Of a DNA stretch of 52,240 nucleotides, positions 33,924 to 44,725 are shown piece after piece. The number at the start of each line of letters is the position of its first letter. Position 1 is the first letter of the stretch. This DNA comes from Hofstenia miamia. Taxonomy: Eukaryota > Xenacoelomorpha > Acoela > Hofsteniidae. The translations under genes were made by a program, and so were the position numbers. The notes beneath the pieces were generated by a model. It had not been told where the DNA came from. It saw nothing but the letters and a program-made list of their open reading frames with translations, and made no database searches. The stretch covers positions 1,589,757 to 1,641,996 of the forward strand of contig CABFPE010000047.1 in NCBI GenBank assembly GCA_900660155.1, read 5' to 3'.

Positions 33924-34623
33924 CAGTGCTACAACCCGTCAGAAATGTTTATTGGTAACGGCAACCGGTTGAGTAAAACGCTCGACGTTTATCGGGCGTC
34001 ACCCGGTGACCGGTCAATTTTTTCAATACATGCAAATTGTAAACTAAACAAATTTGTTGAGAAAATTATATTCATTGTATTTTTATATATTATAATTTAT
34101 GACTTATATTATAGTAGCCTTTTTTGTAGATATGTTATTTGTTATTGCAATAAAATTTTACGCCATCATTGCATCGTTTAAATTACTAATAAACAAAAAT
34201 AACAAATGTATGTTTTATAATTTATGCAAAAAATTATTAATAAACGCTTCTCTTAAAACTACAAGTTTTTTAACATTATCGTATCTAGACAGTGAAAAAG
34301 CATGAAGATGAAGTATTCGTTGAAATACAACTGCATGTATTCAGTTGAAAATATCGAAGACAATATGATTTAGTTAGCGGAGAAGATTTGCAATTTCGAA
34401 ATCAATACGACTTAGAAATTCCATTAAATTTCGCGCGCAAATATAATACGGCCAATTTTCAAAAGTACAATCTGCTGAATAGCTATTTTTTATTTTAAAA
34501 AGAAGCATGTTTTTTTGCAATTTTACTGAATAATTTCCCAAAAGTATAAGATATTTTTATTAATTGGACCGGTATAATACGGTAGATATAGGTACCGTTT
34601 ACCGGTGAATGGTTGCAGCACAG
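33924..34623. mobile_element. Non-autonomous hAT-type element, 700 bp
   Basis: The left end CAGTGCTACAACC and the right end read inward CTGTGCTGCAACC match at 11 of 13 positions. The flanking 8-mers GTTGGTAG (33916-33923) and GTTGATAG (34624-34631) differ at one base, fitting an old 8-bp hAT target duplication. Subterminal regions contain repeated ACCGGT-like motifs on both sides. No transposase is encoded. Confidence 0.72.
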
Positions 34624-34631
34624 GTTGATAG

Positions 34632-34910
34632 TTGCTGTGGTGATCTAAAATGGACTTTAAATAACAATTATTACTATTATCATTATATTTAATAATTTTC
34701 TTTAAAAAAATGACGTTAATTGAAATAATTAAATCATCAAGACTCCTCACACACGGCCCATGCTCACAGTTTAATTACTATACAGGTTTAGAAGTATAGC
34801 ATCACTTAGTAGTATGTATATAAAAAATTGGTATAGTCATTGGATAAATTGTATCATACTAAAAATGATAATGGTAATAACAAATGATTTATTGAAAAAT
34901 GAAATTATAC
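34632..34910. other. Intersectin last intron, 5' part
   Basis: Non-coding sequence between the hAT element and the C2 exon; donor GATG|GTATAA is at 34911/34910. Confidence 0.6.
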
Positions 34911-35099
34911 CATCAGGAACATAGTATCTGGCAATGTAAATTGCAATCCAAAGAGTTTCTCTTGTAATGTCATCAAAAAGCAGTTGGCCTTTGTGATTCC
35001 AAACTGGGTTGTTACATGACTCAGCTGGTAATGTGCGAACTTGTTGATCGCCAAGAGACAAAACCACGTAAGGTCTCTCGCTATCCGGTGTCCTCTTTT
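34911..35099 (-). CDS. ITSN: Intersectin, C2-domain exon
   Basis: The exon is bounded by acceptor TTCTATCTAG and donor GATG|GTATAA: two bases, 62 codons, then one base. It reads TPDSERPYVVLSLGDQQVRT, then NNPVWNHKGQLLFDD, then ETLWIAIY, the beta-strand order of a C2 domain. The 'NP.WN' turn is characteristic. The Asp-rich calcium-binding loops seen in classical C2 domains are only partly present, so calcium binding is uncertain. Confidence 0.9.
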
Positions 35100-35857
35100 C
35101 TAGATAGAAATTCATTATTGAATGCAAAAAAACATTTTTTGTGTAGTAGTTTTAATCGTGAACACTACGGCTTCATTCTAAAAAGTTCAAAAACACCATT
35201 CGGAATACCAAGAAGTAAAGATTTTTATGTCAATGTAATAAGATTAGAATATAAAAAACTATTCAAAATTGCAGTCTAAGCAGTTAATATAAGCTAAAAG
35301 CGGAAAAAATATAACTAGTAAAAATTTTGCCTAAAACAGCAATTTAAACTTGGGTCAAATTTTTAAAGGTCATTCAAAAACTCATATTCACTAAACCGGT
35401 ATGACAATCTGACAATACTCAAGAGATAAATCACACAACCAGTATGAAATATTTTTAAAAATGATGTATGAATATATCATTAATTGGCAACGTTTGCTTA
35501 ATCCTATCTTACCTGGGAGCCGATTTGACCCTTCTTCCATATTTTTGGATATAATGCTGAGACCGTTTTTTAAAAAGCTATCCGTCAATGACTTTTTTCT
35601 TTAACTTTTTCTGCAGCTTTTGACGCAAAAAATGCAGATATGGTCAATGGCTACATAGTTAAAGTGAATTTAAAAAAGTCCATAAAAACTGTTTTTTCTT
35701 GAGAGTTTCGAAAATAGAAATTTTGTATGTAAAAGCTATAAATTGAAACCAACGCATAATTTTTATGCAAAATTTTAATTGAATGTTTTCTGTGTTTTAT
35801 TTGCACTATATGCCGTTCTCTTGATTTCTGTTTATTAATATTTCTAACATTTAATGT
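35100..35857. other. Intersectin intron, non-coding part
   Basis: No gene seen; plus-strand frames at 35016 and minus frames at 35391 and 35651 are chance. Confidence 0.5.
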
Positions 35858-35865
35858 CAATAATG

Positions 35866-37143
35866 CATAGGCGGCTCGTGCGTGTAAGCAAGGCAAGCAG
35901 TGCTTGCCTAATAATTTTTTAATAAATGAATTTCATTCTTAATTGCATGAATTTATATCCATACAAATGTACAAATCGTAAACTATTAGTTTTGTTTTAA
36001 AACAACATTCAAGAATAAAGTAATAAATGATTGAATTAGGAAATAATTCATTACGATTTGGTTTAAATTTAATTGAATGATAGCGCCACAGCAAGCAAGT
36101 GCCTTAATGCTGCACTTACGTTTGCTCAAACGATAAAATTAATAACCGTTTTCTTCAACTCATCGCGCGAAGATTTAGCTGGCAAAGCAAGCAGTCCGTT
36201 CATTGCTTCACATTGAAACATTTCCGTTTTAAGGCTACGTGTTTGGTAGAAAGAAAAATTACGAACATGTCACATCACTAATTATCTCGGTGGTTATGGT
36301 TAGACGTGCGATTTTATTAAAATTTAACAGATCACGCGTGACCAATCACATTATTTAAATCAATTAGAAACATTTTTACATTCAAGCAGTACAAGAAACA
36401 GAAATATATTTGAGCGAGGCTCCTACCTGGCATATAGTTTTTGCGCAGTTTTTACTTCACGGATTCCTTGTTCAATATTCTTTCCTTTACAGAATTTAAA
36501 AAATTTATAACAATTGTGAAACAAAAATGAATTTTTCTAAAAATGTGCTCAATTCATTCAAAAAATCAAATATAACGTGAATATTTTAAGTTGATAAATG
36601 GAAATAAATTTTAAAAAAACTTTGAGCGGCTTAAATGTGATTTCCACCAGCTGCCATTTTCTGTTCTAAATTTCTATTCTAAGTTTTCTCAATCTTGAAA
36701 ACTTTGTAAGTTATCTCAAGTTTTCTCTCATCAACATGCCTTCAATTGGTAAAAATCGACAAAATTCTTATTCAATATCTTGAAATGCACGATTTATTGA
36801 CTGCATTACTGAAAATTTGTAAATATTTCAATTAATGCAAACTATTTGATTTTGATCACCATCTTGCAGAACGCTTATTTTCTGTTTAAAAACATTTAAA
36901 CAAATACAAGAATAACCAATTATAGAAGGAAAAACTACAGGAAATCATTAGAAATTTTTTCTTGAAATAATATATTAAAAGAACTGCAGGACTAATGTTA
37001 ATTCCATAATAATATTACAGATAAATTTCTGCGCCTCGGGGATTTCATATATAAATAAATTTTTCATGGTTGTTTATTTACACTATTTTAGTTGCTTAAA
37101 AAATATTTGCTTGCCTAACTTTTGCATGCACGAGCCGCCGCTG
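35866..37143. mobile_element. Non-autonomous hAT-type element, 1278 bp, perfect 8-bp target duplication
   Basis: The left end CATAGGCGGCTCGTGCGTGTAA and the right end read inward CAGCGGCGGCTCGTGCATGC agree over a 12-base core (GGCGGCTCGTGC) and most flanking bases. CAATAATG at 35858-35865 and 37144-37151 is a perfect 8-bp duplication. The inner subterminal motif GGCAAGC occurs at both ends. No transposase frame is seen. It lies in the intron between the C2 exon and the PH/C2 linker exon. Confidence 0.88.
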
Positions 37144-37151
37144 CAATAATG

Positions 37152-37876
37152 AGCTATTAAGCAAATTGGTTACATAACGTAATTTTACATGCGCATAATT
37201 TGCATACTAATTATCATATCTCAAAGTGGTTAAGCCGACATATTCCTGACTATTCAAAGTATCTCCACACCCCCCTCAGGAATAACTTCTACGAAAAAGG
37301 TCAGGTAAAATAGGGATAAGAAATGTAGTTTGAAACCAACGATGATGTACACGCAAATGTCCTATAAGTTATTCAGAAACTTGAAATTGCATATGTTCTG
37401 AATACAAATTATAGTGAAATGTTTTTAGAATTCTTTCTTGAAAAGAAAATCATCTCAAAAACTTCAAATATTTAAAGCAGCTGTAAAATTATAATTCCAA
37501 GAATAGATGTTGATTTTAAATTTCATGTACACTACAGAATTGATGAAATATAATTCTGACATTCTGAATTTAGCGACATTTACACCAGAATAGAACTTTC
37601 ATAAAATAACTAGAATGAATGTGAAAATTTCAAGCTATATTTATTAAAACACTCATGAGATTTTAAATGTTAAGTCATCACAGATATTAATGGTACAGAC
37701 CTGAGAACAAAAATTAATGTCAAACCTAGAACATTTCCTCGATTATCGGTGTTGCCATATTTTTCAAATGCATTCATTTTCAGTACATTTAAATTTTTGT
37801 TTATAATTTAGGACTTTGATTAATGTTAATAACACCTAACAGAATATAATATAGAGAAAAAGTTGAAGACAAATAC
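37152..37876. other. Intersectin intron, non-coding part
   Basis: No gene seen; ends at the donor of the linker exon (CTAG|GTATTT, minus strand). Confidence 0.55.
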
Positions 37877-38016
37877 CTAGATAGATATCTGTTGCAGACA
37901 TCACATCTACAATGACTCTGCCTTTAGCCTCAGGAAACTGCACAATCAAAGAGCTAGCATCTGCCTTTTTCTTTACTTCCTTGTGAAGCTCCTCCAACTG
38001 ATTTACCCACTGTTTT
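37877..38016 (-). CDS. ITSN: Intersectin, exon joining PH to C2 domain
   Basis: The exon uses acceptor ATAATTAG at 38017 and donor CTAG|GTATTT. It reads KQWVNQLEELHKEVKKKAD, the C-terminal PH helix and following basic helix, then GRVIVDVMSATDIYL, the first C2 strand. A nearer acceptor-like AAACAG at 38010 would break the frame, so the upstream one is chosen by phase with the previous exon. Confidence 0.9.
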
Positions 38017-38326
38017 CTAATTATTAAAATATATTATATAATTATACAAAATGCTTAATATAATACTAAAACTTTAATAATGCAACTAAAATTATTCCGA
38101 GATTTATAAAATACTAAATCTTGACATTTTTGTTTATTCTTCCTTCAGAAGAATCTATTGGCAACTCTTTAAATTAGAAAAACTTATGTAAAGAAAACTC
38201 AAATTTTATTAATGTTTGTTAATGAGATTGGAATTGTATAAACTTCAAGATTTGCTTTATATCAAAAACTTGTAAATTCAATGTTTAAATTAGAAGCTTT
38301 AAAATATATTAATTATTCAATCGAAC

Positions 38327-38399
38327 CTTTGAAATGTTTGTTCAGGTTTCAAAGTGTACTTTTTATCTTCGTATTCAAAGCTAAATGCGTTCTCCATTC
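38327..38399 (-). CDS. ITSN: Intersectin, PH-domain exon, 3' piece
   Basis: This follows the 42-nt intron. It reads MENAFSFEYEDKKYTLKPEQ, the later PH strands with the 'YTL' strand conserved in intersectins, then ends CAAAG|GTTCGA with two bases of an Arg codon. Joined to the next exon the phase is correct. Confidence 0.88.
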
Positions 38400-38441
38400 C
38401 TAAATTATAGAATAGAAATACTATAAGCAATGCTAAATTAC
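38400..38441 (-). other. 42-nt intron in the PH domain (stop-free, length divisible by three)
   Basis: On the minus strand it begins GTAATTTAGC and ends TCTATAATTTAG. Translated in frame it would add 14 mostly hydrophobic residues between two PH strands. Removing it restores the usual PH spacing, so I read it as an intron. Retention would not shift the frame. Confidence 0.75.
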
Positions 38442-38634
38442 CAATTGCGTTTGAGGCCAATTGTATCTGAGACATGTTAACTAATAGCATCGGAGTTCTA
38501 TAGGTGATCAGAACTGGTTCACTGAATCTTTTGTCAAACAAGCGTGCTCGGACGTCAGACATTGTCTTTGCAGCAGTCGCAAGAAGAAGAAAATCATTGA
38601 ACAAAAATGCTACCAACTCTTTATTACTATTAAC
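38442..38634 (-). CDS. ITSN: Intersectin, PH-domain exon, 5' piece
   Basis: Acceptor TTTTTTAG at 38635; the exon starts in phase 0. It encodes SNKELVAFLFNDFLLLATAAK, close to the strongly conserved 'SNKEL.GFLFNDFLLL' strand of intersectin PH domains, then LITYRTPMLLVNMSQIQL. It ends ATTG|GTAATT before the 42-nt intron. The conserved segment is the firmest basis for naming this gene intersectin. Confidence 0.93.
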
Positions 38635-38903
38635 CTAAAAAATTCAATTAACTAACTTGTTCGTTTAAGAAAATTGCATCCCACTTAAGAACATGCTTAG
38701 AATATAATCCAGAAGCCCAAAGCTTACTTAACCTTACATCGTCTAGGGTCCATTTTAAGGGATGAACTGTTTTTTCACATTTACATGGTCAGGTCTATTG
38801 GGGAACATGCTTTAATGCAATATTTCAAACTTCAGTTAAAGTATATTGTTGTGACTGAAGTTGTTGAAAAGATTAAAAATGTTTCTTTGAAAATTTCCTT
38901 AAT
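38635..38903. other. Start of the 8.35-kb intersectin intron
   Basis: Non-coding. This intron (38635-46985) holds a LINE, a Tc1 remnant and a hAT element. Confidence 0.6.
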
Positions 38904-40470
38904 ATGAAAGTGACAATGAAAGAAAAGGCCCTCAGTCCCCTGCAGGCCTTAAATGGTCAGAGGGTGCGAAGAATCTGCGGACAACAGGCGGACTCCACAA
39001 TCGGGAGTGTGGACTCGAGAAGTGGTAGTATAGGATCCACACAGACCAATGGACGACGGCATAAATGGACAGATGAGCAGAACAGAACAGCACTGGAGTG
39101 TTACAGAAGAAGCAGGCCAGATGAGAGGGGTTACAGGAAGAGAATGTTGGAAGAATGGAGGAAGGCAGGAACGGGATTAGAAGTTACAGAACAGATGCTT
39201 GTAGCACAAGTGGGAAAGTTACAGTGGGATGACAGTAGGGAGAAAAAGAGAGTTGAACAAGCTAAGCAAAGGGAAGATGAGATGATAGACACTGTGACAG
39301 AAGTGGCGGAAACAGCAGAGCCAGTAGACGCAGAACTGCAGCAGCAAAAAAAAAGTTGAAGGAAGAAATAGGTGAGAGAACTAGGTTGCCAGTTTCAAAT
39401 TAAGAAAAGCAAGCTAGCAGTAGAGTGTCACAGAAGTAAATAGCTTAGTTTATGCAGGTGCATGTGAGGTGCTGAAGAATGTAGGCATGGACATCAAAAA
39501 GAAAAGACGACTATAAGATAAGAGAGACAGAAAGCCAGCATAGGAGAGAAAAATTGAGAATAAAGTGGCAAAGATTAGGCAGCAATTAGGGAAGATCAGG
39601 ACAAGTAAAGCGATGCAGGGTAGGTAGGGGGAGACTATAGAAACTGCAAGAGAAGAGCTTAAGCAGAGATTAGTTGCAGAATCTGAGAAAATATAGGGCA
39701 AAGGCAATATGAAGTTTGCGACCCAAGAAGGAAGATTCTACAAAGAACTAGATGCAGGAGAAAAGGCTACAGCTAGAGCAGGCGAGGACGCAGTAAGGTT
39801 CTGGGAGAATATATGGGGAAGTGCGGGACCAGAGATAGAGAGTATACAGATTGAGAAGGAATTCAGGAAAGAAGAAGAAGTAATCACAACTGCAAAGCTG
39901 AAGGAGGCTCTTGCTAGTCTCTCATGAACACTTGTGAAATCATGGGTATTGGCTGAAGAAGTTCACAAGTGTTCATGAGAGACTAGCAGTAGCATTGGAG
40001 GAGAGTGGGTGCCCAGAGTGGATTGTAGTGGGAAGGACATTTCTGATACAGAAGGGCCCAAAGAAAGTTAGTGAGGCAAACAACTTCAGGCCAATAACAT
40101 GTCTGCCAACAACTTGGAAATTGCTAACTTCTTTGATTTCAAGTAGGCTGGCATGTTACTTAGAATAGAACAGGTTGATACCAGAGGACAAAGAAACGAT
40201 AGACAAGTATAGAGAGTTGGCAGAGGAAATAGAAAGGCTGTGGAGGTTAAAGTAGTCCCGATAGTTGTAGGAGCACCTGGAGCAGTAAGTAAGAAGCATA
40301 AAAGATACTTGGAGGAGTTGGGAGTGGGGAGGAGCGGTAGCACAGTAGGCAGCATTGTTAGGAACAGCTAGAGTCCTGAAGAAAGCTCTCAGACTCCCTT
40401 AAAACTGGTGAGTTCCCCGAGCTGAGAGGGATACCAGCATGAAGCTGTGAGAAAGCAAGAATAATAATAA
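38904..40470 (+). pseudogene. R2-like LINE remnant, internally deleted, antisense in intersectin intron
   Basis: The frame 38904-39359 contains a Myb/SANT-like domain (RHKWTDEQNRTALECYRRS, ERGYRKRMLEEWRK, EVTEQMLVAQVGKLQW) seen at the N-terminus of R2-like LINE proteins of many invertebrates. Later pieces are IESIQIEKEFRKEEE (39709-39927), FTSVHERLAVALEES, EWIVVGRTFLIQKGPKK and NNFRPITCLPTTWKLL, an RT fingers region. Soon after comes VVPIVVGAPGAVSKKHKRY, the C-terminal segment, so most of the RT core and the nuclease-side region are deleted. Stops occur throughout. A 26-bp inverted repeat marks one junction. About 80% similar by eye to the copy at 19058-20640. Confidence 0.8.
39913..39987. 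repeat. Perfect 26-bp inverted repeat (hairpin) in the LINE remnant
   Basis: 39913-39938 is the exact reverse complement of 39962-39987, separated by 23 bases. The right arm lies in the expected LINE reading (SVHERLA). The left arm replaces what should be different coding sequence, so it looks like a templated inverted copy made at a deletion junction. Confidence 0.93.
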
Positions 40471-41999
40471 ATGGTTCACTTAATGAAGCGTATTTTCTCT
40501 GAAAAGCACTACGCAAAAATGCATCAATACACAAATTAGACTTTAAGATCCCTTTGAAGCATTGATCAACGATTCCAACTTGTGACATTGCGCTACGTTT
40601 CAGCACACCATCGCCCCACAGACAATGAATGGAAATTGTTCGAACACATAGCGAGCATCATTGTACAAGCACAGCGTACTGTATAGCTATGTACAAAGGA
40701 TTTTACAACATGATTAGCATCGTAATGATAATCAGCTCCTTGATTATTATCATTATTACTAATTTATTATTATTATTCTAAGTATTATTATTATTACTAT
40801 GGATATGGTGGCGAACGGTCGTCTTTCCTTTCCCAATGCGCAACACAATAATTAATAACGTTTTGCTGGTACAAAATCCCTAAGTGCAATATTTGCTCTA
40901 ATCAAGAATTAATCATGTTAATCGGGTCAGACTCAGCTCTTGTAACCCTAGTTATTGGAAGTTCAATTCTTAAATACACACGTTCATACTTACTTCTCTC
41001 AATTTCTATCACAATCATCCATATTTACCCAGGACACAATACATCAAATCTGAATGAAAAAGTCAAGAATTACCCGTCTCAGCATATTTAACATGTAATT
41101 ATAGGTAATGTTCTGAAGAATATACGATAAGTGATCCTCAAAGCAGCCAAAAATCGTTCAATTCTCCTCACTTTACATTTATCTCACAAAAATACTCCAG
41201 GTATTTGCTACAATTACAATAAGAAAAACGACATTCAAACATGTAGCAAAGTTATTTCCTTCTAATCACCAAAGATTCATACCTTCGATGTCTGCTATTG
41301 TTTTCTCGTCAACCAAAATACTGTTGCAGTCGAACTCTTAGCTCAAGAGGGCATTAATTTATTGCACAAATTATCTCTGTATTGATGTTTCATCAATCGC
41401 ATTTGATGCGACCCACCTTTCTCCACCTTTCTATACGTCGGTAGTTCTCAAGTCATTCAATTCCGAAAAATATTCTGCTACTTATACTAATATTAAAATG
41501 TTTTCATTTTTTTTGAAAAGTTTGAAATACAAAAGATTAAAAATGCTAAAATTTACTGGCATTATTATGCAATTATAATCTTTAATTTAATATGATATTT
41601 CTTACGAAGACAAATATTGAAACGAATACTGGACCTGTTTTTGTGGAAAATATGACTAGCGATGCCTTATAAGTAATTACAATAAAAACCTCAAACGTCT
41701 ACATTTTTACGACTAACTTGAAAATATTTAAATATATTTAATTAAAGAAATCTCGTTAAGTGAATCTGATAAGATATACAACCTTTCAGATTGAAATTGT
41801 TTACCATCTACTTTAAAAATCAATTTTTCATACATTATCAATTCTCCACACAAAAAATCCAGTTATTTTCATTGTGTAAACGTGTATAACAGTAGTTTAT
41901 GTCAACCATGTACTGTGCAAGGTTAGCGATGTCACACTGCCGCATAGCCTATAAATTGAAAATGTGTAAGACTGCAGTGGCAAATGCAGCGTAGAAGTA
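40471..41999. other. Intron sequence, non-coding
   Basis: ATT-rich runs at about 40741-40800. No gene or bounded transposon recognised. Confidence 0.5.
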
Positions 42000-42700
42000 T
42001 GCAATGCAAGGAATATGCACAGATTTCAAGCTTTCTGGATGCTCTCGTAGAACGTCTCGAATACCTGACAGAATAATTAGACGAGCAGTTGTGGCTGATC
42101 CTACCTTCAACAGACGAAATGTTGCTGACTTAGCTCAGGAACGTCGTCCATCAGTCTCAATTCATACTGTACATGTGCAGTGGATTCTCAGTTCAGAGAT
42201 GGTATTGATATCATACGTACCTGACAAAGAACCACGTCTTACAAATCAATGACAAGGGGAGCATCAGGAGGTAAGGTGGTAAAGGAGTAGTTTCGAAGAA
42301 GGGAGATCCAACCGCTGGACTAACCGCGGACTCTCCTGATCTAAACGCTATTAAAAACTTATGGATTAAACTCAAGAACCTGTTTTCAAAACAAAATCAA
42401 GGTAATCTCAGTGATCTTAGAGCAGCATTCTCCAAGCATAGCCCCGTGAAATCCCTCATGATCTATGCATTAATTCGGTTAACATCATGTCTCAGTGAAT
42501 TCATGATTTAATCAAAGTGCATGCTGATTCCATCAAATATTGACAACACTCATAGAATTAATGAAGCTTTTTGTAATTTTTGCGATATTTTTGTTTGCAT
42601 TGTTTCAATTTTGTATAGAATTTGCGAACCTAAAAGCTATTTCTTGACTTTTCTCGTGTAGTCATAAGCTTTTGGCAGGGACTGTATTAAGATATGCTAA
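42000..42700 (+). pseudogene. Tc1-like transposon remnant (transposase HTH and DDE tail, middle deleted)
   Basis: The frame from 42004 holds RRTSRIPDRIIRRAVVADP and NRRNVADLAQERRPSVSIHT, a Tc1-type second helix-turn-helix with the following conserved linker ending PRLTNQ. After a stop, SPDLNAIKNLWIKLKN at about 42330-42380 matches the 'SPDLNPIE..W..LK' block near the last catalytic residue of Tc1 transposases; Glu is replaced by Lys. Most of the catalytic domain is missing. The right end is probably at GCTTTTGGCAGGGACTGTA (about 42669-42687); I found no matching left end. Confidence 0.72.
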
Positions 42701-42862
42701 CCTAGTTTTCCCGAAGACCCTGGTAGTTTGAAATTAAAGGCGAATATGAATATATCTATGCAATCAAAAAGAGTGAAATCATGTTAAAAAGGAGGATTTT
42801 GAAAATTTCTCATGCATAAATCGCGTAGCTTAGCTAAAAATCATTGTATCTAACGTCACTTA

Positions 42863-44634
42863 CAGAGGCGCACCCAGAGGGGGGAACTGGGGGAATGTCC
42901 TCCCCCCCCCTCAACAGAGCACAGATGCTTCCATTCCTCATGAAATTTATGCTGATATGATAACATACTACATATATATTAAGCATTGCTCCAAATCTAT
43001 CTGCAGGGGTTAGCAATAATTAATTGATATTGCAACTATTACAATAATTGGAAATCGATTAATCTATTGAATACTTTAGAAGAAGAAAATTTACCAATAA
43101 TTTGCAATTATTTAGGTTCACTAAGAACGTTCTCACAAGCATTAATGGATGAAAATCTTGGTGAAACATAATAAAGTCCCAATTCGAAAATCATTATTGT
43201 CCTGCCTAGTAAATTAATACAGTATTGGCTATTGCATGTGTACAGCACAGTTTGATGAACAAAATACACATTATGCTTCCACTACCGAATTCACTTTTTT
43301 ATTTATTGAAGGCATAACATTAACCCTATTTCGCACCATTGCTATCTTTCTGTCACACACCTCATATTGTGATGTCAAACCTAGAGATATTAAACAATGA
43401 TCACAGCTTATACATAAGGTTTCTATGCAGAACAAAATTTGCTTTTAGTGATTACGATTTCTGGCAACATTTAACTTAGATTTTTCTTAGTGCTAACAGA
43501 AGTATGAAGCACTCGTAATTTTGTTTGTAATCTCACAAAGATGTTTTTTCTTTTAAAAAATGTTTATGTGTTATGGATGGTTTTTATGCTATGATTACTT
43601 ATCTATTATTTTCATTCCAATTATTGCCAAAAGCGAAACTAGCAATGAGAAATATAGCAATTTTGAATGAAATTTTCTATTAGATTATATTTTGCAAAAT
43701 GTGAAAATAATTTGGACACGGTTTCTGTATTCTTTACCTGTAGTGAAATATGGTGAATTACATAGCAATGCTAAAAAACAATAGAGAAATAATGTATTAA
43801 ATTCAAATTATTACAAGTTACAAAATGTAACTAAAGGTATTTTGTGGACGCACATTATTAATACGGGATGAACCTCAGCCCTGTTCTCTCTTCTGCTAAC
43901 AGGAGTTGAAGTCGGGGCCGCGGTGGGCTGGGGCTCGACTGAGCTATTAGAAAAGGGGCTGAAATTGAAAAAAATAAACTATTACACAACAGTTGTAGCG
44001 AATATTTTACAATTTCTTAAGCAACGTTTTGAAATTGTACATCAGTATTATCTATTCTTGAAAAATTCAATCTAGAATTTTCAACTTCAGTGAGCACATT
44101 TTCTTAAAAGTTGAGTTGGGCATGATTCAAGCCTGCAAGAATTCAGCCTAAGTTTTTGGTTGGAATAACTAAGAAATAAGAAAGTAAGATCATCCTACCA
44201 CAAAAAATGGAAATTTTTCCTATTGAGATTAGGATCAGTTAACAGGACAACAGTCTGCGTTCGAAATCATCCTCACCTACTGAACCACGTAGCAGATATG
44301 TGTGTTAGCCAATCTTAGTAATGGTTGAATAGCTGTAGGGAAAAATAATTCAGTTTTAGTAATTTTTTTTACAAACATTCATAGTATGCTGGGTACGTCT
44401 GCTATGTTGAAATTTAATTATAAAAATGACATAAAAAAGTAGATATATGAAATAGTAAACCTTAAATTGAATAGTTGAATTTCGTTAATATCAACCTTTC
44501 TGTTTTGGGTAGCATGTCAAAAAGTGTATACTATTTAATTTCCCTGACAATGCTTTTTCCATTGTTGTAGTGAAAATCTTCAGAATAATGAATTTATAAA
44601 CTACTTTGCATGTAAGAATATCTATGAAAATATG

Positions 44635-44670
<36 letters not shown>

Positions 44671-44717
44671 CTAAAGAATAGTTCCCCTCATCAGAAAAAA
44701 AGCTGGATGCGCCCCTG
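42863..44717. mobile_element. Non-autonomous hAT-type element, 1855 bp, perfect 8-bp target duplication
   Basis: The left end CAGAGGCGCACCCAG and the right end read inward CAGGGGCGCATCCAG agree at 13 of 15 bases. GTCACTTA at 42855-42862 and 44718-44725 is a perfect 8-bp duplication. The interior has a C-rich run (42899-42912), a GC-rich patch near 43910 and a (TA)n tract at 44639-44668, but no transposase frame. Confidence 0.87.
44639..44668. repeat. (TA)n microsatellite inside the hAT element
   Basis: About 15 TA units near the right end of the element. Confidence 0.95.
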
Positions 44718-44725
44718 GTCACTTA

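Noticed and set aside
38616..38634. Start of the PH reading at 38616 as a gene start
   Set aside because: The codon there is TTG, and the frame continues upstream to a good acceptor that joins the 46986-47225 exon in phase.
39450..39707. 85-codon minus-strand frame in the LINE copy
   Set aside because: Antisense shadow of the plus-strand LINE sequence.
40086..40606. Minus-strand frames over the 3' part of the LINE
   Set aside because: Antisense of the RT and C-terminal remnants and of its 3' tail; no independent domain.
41600..42000. Left terminal repeat of the Tc1 remnant
   Set aside because: No segment matching the inverse of GGCAGGGACTGTA could be found, so only the right end is proposed.
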